From Thermoplasmata archaeon (GTDB lineage Archaea > Thermoplasmatota > Thermoplasmata > Thermoplasmatales > Thermoplasmataceae): a DNA stretch of 13,555 bases. The DNA lies in assembly GCA_021811525.1 (NCBI GenBank), contig JAJZOK010000091.1, positions 1 to 13,555 on the forward strand, read 5' to 3'. Positions 6,749 to 12,333 of the stretch are shown here, one piece after another; the stretch's first letter is position 1; every line of letters starts with the position of its first letter. The notes below the pieces were generated by a model that worked only from the letters and a program-made list of their open reading frames with translations, ran no database searches and was not told the origin of the DNA. Both the position numbers and the translations under genes were made by a program.

Positions 6749-7841
6749 TTACCACTCTGTAGAGATTGTCTCTTTCGACCGGGTACATGCCAATCTGGGA
6801 GAGGCTGTTGACAATAAGCTCCTTCCTCAGGTTGCCAACTTGCTTTCCGGTTGCAGGTATAACCTTTTCATCATATATGGTGCCGCCCCAGTCGTTAGCC
6901 CCAAATAGGACAGCCATCTGACCCATCTGCATTCCATTGGTGAGCCATGAACTTTGAATCACTGGAATTGTGTTGTTAAGGACTATTCTTGAAATGGCAA
7001 TGTTTCTTAGGACTTCGGCTCCGCCAGCCCTGTACTGTACCAGTCCTTTCTTCTGAAGTTCGGTATTCCCCGGCTCGAAATTCCAGGGTGTGAAGCTCAA
7101 GAAACCATTGTATTTCTTCTGGAGCCCGACAAGTGATAGCAGGTGGTCCGCCTTGTGATAGGCTTCCTCGACATGGCCGAACATCATGGTCGCTGAACTT
7201 CTGACGCCCAGTTTATGTGCTTCTTCCATAACCCTGAGCCAGTCCTCCCCGCTGTTGAGGGGTCTGCCAAGAATCTTTCTCACATCTGCGGAAAATATCT
7301 CTGCGCCAGCCCCTGGTATGGATTCAAGTCCGCTTTCAGCCAGCCTTGAGATGGTCTCGGAGATGGAAATGTGCTCCTTCCTGGATATGAATGATATCTC
7401 AGATGTGGATAGCCCATGTATCCCAAGGTCGGGAAATTTTTCGTGAATTAAAGAAAAAAGGTCCGTGTAATAGCTCAACGGGATTGATGGGTTAACACCA
7501 CCCTGAATCAGGAGTTGCCTAATTCCAAAGTCATTGTAGTACTGGCTGATCCTGTCAACAACCTGTTCCTTGGTGAGCGTGTAAGAATCAGGCTCTGAGC
7601 CGGTTCTGTAAAAAGCACAGAAATTGCACCTGACATTGCATATGTTGGTATAATTCAGGATCATGTTGGAAACAAATGAAACATACCTGCCTGAGATCTT
7701 TCCAGCAAGGCTTCTCGCAACTTCTCCAAGTGAGTTGAGGTCTGCCTCCTCATACATGAAAACAATATCGTCCCTGTCCGGAGTCTCACCGGAAAGGACT
7801 TTCAGATAGATATCTTCAAGCGCGTCTGCCTGCTGAAGCAT
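6732..7841 (-). CDS. mqnC: Cyclic dehypoxanthine futalosine synthase (radical SAM, MqnC)
   Basis: MqnC is the radical-SAM enzyme that cyclises dehypoxanthinylfutalosine in the futalosine route to menaquinone. The 369-residue product has the radical-SAM cluster motif C68-x3-C72-x2-C75 (NICNVRCNFCAFYR), LLIQGGVNP at 110-118, SIPGAGAEIF at 174-183, FGHVEEAYHKADHL at 221-234, SFTPWNFEPGNTELQKKG at 249-266, and GANDWGGTIYDEKV near 315-327. The SIPGAGAEI and GGTIYDEKV patterns favour MqnC over MqnE and over CofH (F420 pathway). mqnE and mqnA 2.5-3.7 kb away support this. The ATG at 7841 has an AT-rich TATA-like element about 20 bp upstream. Its TGA stop overlaps a GTG, and truD-frame coding sequence begins there, so truD is translationally close. 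No internal damage is visible. Confidence 0.87.
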   Translation of the reverse strand: MLQQADALEDIYLKVLSGETPDRDDIVFMYEEADLNSLGEVARSLAGKISGRYVSFVSNMILNYTNICNVRCNFCAFYRTGSEPDSYTLTKEQVVDRISQYYNDFGIRQLLIQGGVNPSIPLSYYTDLFSLIHEKFPDLGIHGLSTSEISFISRKEHISISETISRLAESGLESIPGAGAEIFSADVRKILGRPLNSGEDWLRVMEEAHKLGVRSSATMMFGHVEEAYHKADHLLSLVGLQKKYNGFLSFTPWNFEPGNTELQKKGLVQYRAGGAEVLRNIAISRIVLNNTIPVIQSSWLTNGMQMGQMAVLFGANDWGGTIYDEKVIPATGKQVGNLRKELIVNSLSQIGMYPVERDNLYRVVKYYSQ

Positions 7842-7854
7842 AGCTGCTCATTTA

Positions 7855-7868
7855 ATTAATAATAATAA
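7855..7868 (-). promoter_or_regulatory. AT-rich promoter element of mqnC
   Basis: On the minus strand TTATTATTAATTAA occupies positions about 14-27 bp before the ATG at 7841. It is the only TATA-like sequence in the 84-bp gap to the beta-propeller gene, and its distance would fit a leaderless transcript. Confidence 0.4.
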
Positions 7869-7925
7869 CCCTTTGGATTGTCCCGGTGTCTTCAAAATAA
7901 AGTTTGAGGTATGGCCATTTCCGGC

Positions 7926-9047
7926 TCATACCACGTTTACACCCTGGATCCTTCCAAGTCCTGTTCCTATATTTTTCCAGGAGTTGCCCAAGTCCCCGGA
8001 GAAGTACATATCTCCAGTGGTAGTTCCAAAATAAAGGCCAGGGTGTTCTGTGTTGTCGTGGGTGAAAGAGTCCCTGAGCACATTGGTATGGACTTTTTCA
8101 GGAAGGCCATTGGTATGCCGGGTCCAACTCTTACCCCAGTCGGCTGTACTGTAGACTGAAAGTTGGCCCTGTATGCATACATTGTGGTCCTTGCAATCTT
8201 CCATTGGTTCAGGTACAGGTATTACAAAGACGTGAGGGGAAGAGTTTTCCACCACATCAACTGAAAAACCAAATCTGTTGTCAAGGTTTATGCTGACATC
8301 TTTCCACAGGTCGCCATGGTTGTCAGAGAAATATACGCCACAATGGTTCTGCTGATAAACTCGGCTATCTTTGGGTGAAACCACTATTTTGTGTGTACAT
8401 GAATGAACTCCCAAATGCGCTTTTATTCTCTCATCAGTCGGCGCATCCGCCTTTGCAGAGGAAACACCCTTTTCTCCCATTGGGCAAGCATTATCCACTC
8501 CATTCTTCAGTGATTTCCATGTTTCACCACCGTCATCGCTCCTGTAAGTCCCATTCCCGGATGCAACTAAAAAGATCTTCTTTGGGTCATTCATATCAAA
8601 CTTTATGGTATGGAGTGCCAACCCGGTAGTCCTGAATCCCCAGTCTACGCCCCAATTCTGGCGGTTTGGAGCCTCATGAAGGCTTGTAACCTCATCCCAG
8701 GATTCCCCGTAATTGGTGGACTTGAAAAGGTGTCCATACTGAGTTCCGGCGTAAATCGTACCTTTATGGTGTGGATCAGCCGCTATTTCCCAGACCTTTC
8801 TCACGTGGAGGCCCTTGCTTGAAGGTTTCCATGTTTTTCCACCGTCAGTTGACCTGAAAACTCCTTCTGATAAAGAAGCTGCAAAATAATTTCCATTACC
8901 ATCGCCCACCACCTTGTTCACATTCTCCTCAGTAAGGAAAGGCTTGCTCAGGTTCCAGTTTTTCCTTCCCTCGTCTGGAGTAAGGAAATAAGCTCCATTC
9001 TTAGTTGCCAGAGCAACTTTAAAGGTATTGCTTGTCAATTCACGCAA
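7926..9047 (-). CDS. BNR/Asp-box beta-propeller protein (sialidase/sortilin-like fold)
   Basis: A 373-residue protein built of Asp-box repeats. Clear boxes (S/T-x-D-x-G-x-x-W type) lie at 66-73 STDGGKTW, 110-117 STNYGESW, 170-177 SDDGGETW, 241-248 SDNHGDLW, 300-308 STADWGKSW and 350-357 SGDLGNSW, with a weaker one at 23-31. This suggests a six- or seven-bladed propeller. I see no sialidase arginine triad that I can assign, no signal peptide and no membrane helix, so a cytosolic binding or scaffold role is more likely than a glycosidase, but the function is unknown. Five cysteines (188, 217, 236, 284, 291) are clustered in the middle. The start appears to be TTG: either TTG 9047, directly after an in-frame TAG, or TTG 9038. 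A TATA box 30-40 bp upstream supports this area. Confidence 0.78.
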   Translation of the reverse strand: MRELTSNTFKVALATKNGAYFLTPDEGRKNWNLSKPFLTEENVNKVVGDGNGNYFAASLSEGVFRSTDGGKTWKPSSKGLHVRKVWEIAADPHHKGTIYAGTQYGHLFKSTNYGESWDEVTSLHEAPNRQNWGVDWGFRTTGLALHTIKFDMNDPKKIFLVASGNGTYRSDDGGETWKSLKNGVDNACPMGEKGVSSAKADAPTDERIKAHLGVHSCTHKIVVSPKDSRVYQQNHCGVYFSDNHGDLWKDVSINLDNRFGFSVDVVENSSPHVFVIPVPEPMEDCKDHNVCIQGQLSVYSTADWGKSWTRHTNGLPEKVHTNVLRDSFTHDNTEHPGLYFGTTTGDMYFSGDLGNSWKNIGTGLGRIQGVNVV

Positions 9048-9075
9048 CTAGGTTCTGGAACCTCAAATAGTTTAT

Positions 9076-9083
9076 GGTATAAA
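9076..9083 (-). promoter_or_regulatory. TATA box of the beta-propeller gene
   Basis: The minus strand reads TTTATACC, centred about 32 bp before TTG 9047 and 41 bp before TTG 9038. This supports a start near the upstream edge of the frame even though no ATG is present. Confidence 0.45.
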
Positions 9084-9268
9084 TTGAAATCAATTATCAT
9101 ATAATATGTACAAGTCCCGTGAATAACCCATTAGCAATCATGGTTAAGTATGCTCCTGAAAATATGTAAAAGTAAGAGCCGAAAATAGTAAGCCCCTTCA
9201 CAATGCCCGTCTCTGGATTTAATGCTGAGGGGCAGAAGACGTCCCCGGGATATGGAAGGTAATGACCG
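9084..9268. other. Divergent promoter region between the propeller and htpX genes
   Basis: This 185-bp stretch separates the minus- and plus-strand genes. It contains the palindromic AT element CATATAATATG (9098-9108), a GGTTAAGTAT sequence (9142-9151) like that before the DUF59 gene, and GATTTAATGC (9216-9225), the best-placed TATA candidate for htpX. Only very short open frames occur here, such as a 19-codon one at 9203-9262. I recognise no RNA gene. Confidence 0.4.
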
Positions 9269-10339
9269 ATGTTAAAGGCAACCTCTGAAACAGAGAGGAA
9301 GATGAGAGATTACACCAGGCAAGTCAGCAGCATAAATTCCGTGTGCTCCCTCGTGGCATTTCTGCCAACAATTTTTGCTATTTATGCGGGCATACCGTTC
9401 ATGTACTTCTTCATTCTCGTGCCGTCTCAGATTCTGGTAATTGCGGGAATTTCGTATTACAAATATCATGTTGATAGAAGAGTCAGGAAAATTGAAGTTT
9501 CTCCAGTGAAGTATGTCCTGGATAATACCATGAGCTATGCTATTTTCAGTATTTCACTCCCAATACTGCTCTTCCTGTTTATCCTGTTTTACTCGCTCAC
9601 AAGTATCCAGAGGGTAATTACCATCAACCTGCTATTTGTCATGAGCCTGCTATTCGTTGTTTCGAACCTCCCCGCCTCAAGAATGAAAAGAATTTCCCGC
9701 CCGCTGGAGGATGCTTACCTTGTCAGCAAGGCAGATGAACTCTCAAACAAGCTTGGCACAGGAAAGCTGGGCATTTACGTCTTGAATCTTGGCCGGTTCA
9801 GGATTGCAAATGCCGGCCAGGTTGGGGCGATGAAATACTCTGTCTTCATAACGGACTATCTCCTGGACAACCTCAGCCCGGAGGAGAATGTTGCAGTGAT
9901 AGCGCATGAATTTGCCCATGCCAGGCAAAGGCATGTCCTTAAGACCGCATTCATAGCTTGGGCTATCACAACTGTGGCTGGAAATCTCATGGTATTCCCT
10001 GTGGATGTGGGAACATACCCGGTGCTTGCACTTGTGCTTCCTGCAATAGGATTCTTCTTCCTCATGCTTGCTATGCTGCTGATTATTCCAACCATCCAGA
10101 GAAGGTTTGAGTCGCAGGCAGATCTGATAGCGGCAAGTGTCGTCAATGGGATGGACCTGGTTAATGCCCTCCAGAAGATAACCAGGCTGAACTTCACCCC
10201 ATCGGAGATTTCAAGGCACTGGTCATTGGACCATCCTCCCACCAGGGAAAGGGTGAAGAAAATTATCGCATATACTCAGGGAAAGGCCACGTCCCCAAAT
10301 GTGCAGGGCATCAAGGCTACGCATAATATTCCAAAATGA
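9269..10339 (+). CDS. htpX: HtpX-like M48 family membrane zinc metalloprotease
   Basis: A 356-residue peptidase of family M48 that degrades damaged or misassembled membrane proteins. Two pairs of membrane helices frame the catalytic domain: about 24-64 and 90-133 before it, and about 224-240 with 247-274 after the zinc site. The zinc motif HEFAH is at 213-217, with E214 as catalytic base. The third ligand is E281 in RRFESQADLIAA, and DHPPTRERVKKI at 321-332 is the usual C-terminal signature. The start is uncertain: ATG 9269 is the longest, but ATG 9302 (residue 12) has a strong GAGAGGA ribosome-binding site just before it. The gene is followed after 9 bp by mqnE, so read-through is likely. 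The neighbours suggest a link to the quinone/membrane genes but do not prove one. Confidence 0.88.
   Translation: MLKATSETERKMRDYTRQVSSINSVCSLVAFLPTIFAIYAGIPFMYFFILVPSQILVIAGISYYKYHVDRRVRKIEVSPVKYVLDNTMSYAIFSISLPILLFLFILFYSLTSIQRVITINLLFVMSLLFVVSNLPASRMKRISRPLEDAYLVSKADELSNKLGTGKLGIYVLNLGRFRIANAGQVGAMKYSVFITDYLLDNLSPEENVAVIAHEFAHARQRHVLKTAFIAWAITTVAGNLMVFPVDVGTYPVLALVLPAIGFFFLMLAMLLIIPTIQRRFESQADLIAASVVNGMDLVNALQKITRLNFTPSEISRHWSLDHPPTRERVKKIIAYTQGKATSPNVQGIKATHNIPK
10322..10329 (+). promoter_or_regulatory. Possible internal TATA box before mqnE
   Basis: CATAATAT within the last codons of htpX is centred about 24 bp before ATG 10349, the distance seen for leaderless starts elsewhere in the window. 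mqnE may thus be transcribed both by read-through and from its own promoter. Confidence 0.35.
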
Positions 10340-10348
10340 TTAATTATC

Positions 10349-11482
10349 ATGTCAAAATGCAGGGCCATGGAGAGGTCCATGGAATATCCTGTCGACTACT
10401 GGAAGGAATACATCAACGAAAATTATCCCCTGAACTTCAAGGAAGCCATGAACCTTGCAGGAGAACTGGAACTTCCGGGACTAATGAAGCTTGCTAACCA
10501 CCTGAGATCCAGGCAGGTTGGCGACACTGTCTCCTATGCAGTTTCATACAATATCAATTATTCCAATTACTGTACTGCCAGCTGCCCAATCTGTGCTTTC
10601 TATGTTCCAATGGCAATGAAAGGGAAAACAGACCGCGGCTATGAATTATCCATTGAGCAGGTAAAGGCAGAACTTGCAAAAGCTAAAGAGAATGAGGCAA
10701 CCGAAATACACATTGTGGGAGGTTTCAATGCAGACCTTCCCCTAGAGTACTATGAACAAGTTTTCTCCACAGTAAAGGAATATCTTCCAGAGGTGACGCT
10801 AAAGGCACTTACCATTCCAGAAATAGATTTTATTGCGAGAACCACTGGAAACTCACTAAGGGAGGTTGTTGAACGGTTCCATCAAGCTGGCATGGACGCG
10901 CATACTGGAGGCGGGGCAGAAATTTTCGATCCTTCGGTGAGAAAACTCATGACCACTCCACAGAAAATATCCGGTAAACAATGGCTTGAGGATGCCAAGA
11001 TCATTCATGGGATGGGAATACCGGGAAACTCAACCATGACTTATGGCCATCTTGAAAAAATGGAACATATTGTTGACCATATTATCAAGCTCAGGGACAA
11101 CCAGAGGGAAGTGCCAGGTTTCCTGTCATTCATACCTCTAAAATTCAGCCCTGACAATACTCCATTGCAGAAAAGCGGAAGAGTGAAGCTCCCTGCATCA
11201 GGGGAACTTGATCTAAAGGTCATAGCACTTGCAAGGATAATCGGTGGCCAGGACCTCAAGAATATCAGTGTTTACTGGGTAGCCATTGGCAAGGAAATGG
11301 CTCAGATCGCCCTCAACGGTGGAGGCAGCGACCTTGTGGGTACCGCATTCAGTGAAAAGATCTTTGGCGCAACAGACAGGACTGAGGGGGCCTCCATCGA
11401 GGAACTCAACGACCTTGTAAGGCAGATAGGAAGGATACCAGCACAAAGGGACACATTCTATAGGATAAAGCGCTACGCATAA
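10349..11482 (+). CDS. mqnE: Aminofutalosine synthase (radical SAM, MqnE)
   Basis: MqnE joins the chorismate-derived enolpyruvyl benzoate to S-adenosylmethionine, giving 6-amino-6-deoxyfutalosine. The 377-residue product has the cluster motif C75-x3-C79-x2-C82 (NYCTASCPICAFYVP), EIHIVGGFNADLPLEYY at about 128-144, TGGGAEIFDPSVRKL near 189-203, TYGHLEKMEHIVDH at about 231-244, and FIPLKFSPDNTPLQKSGR near 258-275. The HIVGG, GGGAEIF and FIPLKFSPDNT blocks separate it from MqnC and from CofH. The start is uncertain: ATG 10349 fits a TATA box, while ATG 10379 has GGAGAGGT directly upstream and also keeps all conserved sequence. The gene is preceded by htpX (9 bp) and followed by mqnA after 59 bp. 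A 15-bp palindrome overlaps its stop codon. Confidence 0.88.
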   Translation: MSKCRAMERSMEYPVDYWKEYINENYPLNFKEAMNLAGELELPGLMKLANHLRSRQVGDTVSYAVSYNINYSNYCTASCPICAFYVPMAMKGKTDRGYELSIEQVKAELAKAKENEATEIHIVGGFNADLPLEYYEQVFSTVKEYLPEVTLKALTIPEIDFIARTTGNSLREVVERFHQAGMDAHTGGGAEIFDPSVRKLMTTPQKISGKQWLEDAKIIHGMGIPGNSTMTYGHLEKMEHIVDHIIKLRDNQREVPGFLSFIPLKFSPDNTPLQKSGRVKLPASGELDLKVIALARIIGGQDLKNISVYWVAIGKEMAQIALNGGGSDLVGTAFSEKIFGATDRTEGASIEELNDLVRQIGRIPAQRDTFYRIKRYA

Positions 11483-11496
11483 CCCACAGTGTGGGT
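11482..11496. promoter_or_regulatory. Perfect palindrome between mqnE and mqnA
   Basis: ACCCACAGTGTGGGT consists of 7-bp arms around one base and begins on the last base of the mqnE stop codon. As DNA it resembles a dimer-binding operator. As RNA it could fold into a 6-bp stem with a 3-nt loop, followed 11 nt later by a T-run (11508-11513). The half-site ACCCACAG occurs again at 11563-11570, inside the start of mqnA. Confidence 0.5.
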
Positions 11497-11507
11497 CAAG
11501 AAGAGCC

Positions 11508-11517
11508 TTTTTTATGA
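11508..11517 (+). promoter_or_regulatory. TATA-like box of mqnA
   Basis: TTTTTTATGA is centred about 29 bp before ATG 11542. The same T-run could end transcripts coming from mqnE, so the site may act as both terminator and promoter. Confidence 0.4.
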
Positions 11518-11541
11518 TTCCACCCCATTACCATTTGCTTC

Positions 11542-12294
11542 ATGTTAGGAATCATAAACTTCACCCACAGCGATCCTCTTTATCAAGCAATTGAAGACAA
11601 GTCCCTTGTGGTCAGGGATACCCCAAAGAAACTTCTTGAAATGCTTCTTGGTAAAAAGATTGAGTGTGCCATGATATCGCTTCTCGAATATTACAGTCAC
11701 ATGGATTCCCTTGAAATTGTGGAAAGCGCAACTATCCATTCTAAAAATGCTACAATGTCAACCCTTCTGGTCTCAAGGGGACCAGGAATCAGGGAACCTA
11801 TGATTATCGCGGTTACAGAGCACACTAAGACAACAGCTTTCTACCTTGAAATGGTCCTGAAGAAGTTACGCATAGACTATGGGCTAATATGGAGCCAGAA
11901 GCGGGACGCCGACTCACTCCTGGATGAAGCAGATTATGCCCTTGTTATTGGAGATGAGGCGCTGAAGGTATTCAGTTCACATTATAGCATTATATGGGAT
12001 GTTGGCTCACAGTTCAGTTCCATATATTCAATGATGCCCGTTTTCAGTGTTACTGTAAAGAGAAAGGGTGTGGACTGCACTGAGGAAATTAAGCAGCTCG
12101 ATAAGGCTATTCAAACATATAGGGGATTCGCGGATAACTGTGCAGCCGAGGATGGTGGAAAACTAGGTCTAGACCCTTCAATTCTAAGGCAGTATTTCAG
12201 AACCATAAAGCACGATTTCAACAGTGAAGTCAGAAGGACAGTGGATTTCATGGAGTCTATCAGCCGCTCACTGGATGATACAAAGGAACAATAA
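11542..12294 (+). CDS. mqnA: Chorismate dehydratase MqnA
   Basis: MqnA takes the first step of the futalosine pathway, dehydrating chorismate to 3-[(1-carboxyvinyl)oxy]benzoate. The 250-residue protein has the solute-binding-protein-like fold of the MqnA/MqnD family. It opens with GIINFTHSDPLYQAI, then ECAMISLLEYYSH at about 46-58 (family pattern D-x-SLISS-x-EY), an ATMSTLLVSRGPG segment near 72-84, ADYALVIGDEALKVF at about 131-145, and WDVGSQFSSIYSMMPVFSVTV near 152-172. The last two blocks are typical of MqnA rather than of general transport proteins. It has no signal peptide. It is somewhat shorter than common bacterial forms but appears complete. Position next to mqnE supports the call. 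The mRNA is probably leaderless, and guaB follows 39 bp after the stop. Confidence 0.86.
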   Translation: MLGIINFTHSDPLYQAIEDKSLVVRDTPKKLLEMLLGKKIECAMISLLEYYSHMDSLEIVESATIHSKNATMSTLLVSRGPGIREPMIIAVTEHTKTTAFYLEMVLKKLRIDYGLIWSQKRDADSLLDEADYALVIGDEALKVFSSHYSIIWDVGSQFSSIYSMMPVFSVTVKRKGVDCTEEIKQLDKAIQTYRGFADNCAAEDGGKLGLDPSILRQYFRTIKHDFNSEVRRTVDFMESISRSLDDTKEQ

Positions 12295-12303
12295 CCTGAA
12301 CAG

Positions 12304-12313
12304 ATTTATTTAT
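12304..12313 (+). promoter_or_regulatory. TATA box of guaB
   Basis: TTTATTTATT is centred about 26 bp before ATG 12334, so transcription should start at or next to the start codon. Confidence 0.5.
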
Positions 12314-12333
12314 TGGATCGTCCTTATGTGTAC

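Noticed and set aside
7926..9047. Secreted sialidase
   Set aside because: Asp boxes are structural only. There is no signal peptide and I could not assign the catalytic arginine triad.
6732..11482. The two radical-SAM proteins as CofG/CofH of F420 synthesis
   Set aside because: Both have the C-x3-C-x2-C motif common to the superfamily, but the downstream blocks (SIPGAGAEIF, GGGAEIF, FIPLKFSPDNT) and the adjacent mqnA fit MqnC and MqnE better.
11542..12294. Periplasmic solute-binding protein
   Set aside because: The fold is shared with transport proteins, but there is no signal peptide and the YALVIGDEAL and WDVGSQF blocks match MqnA.
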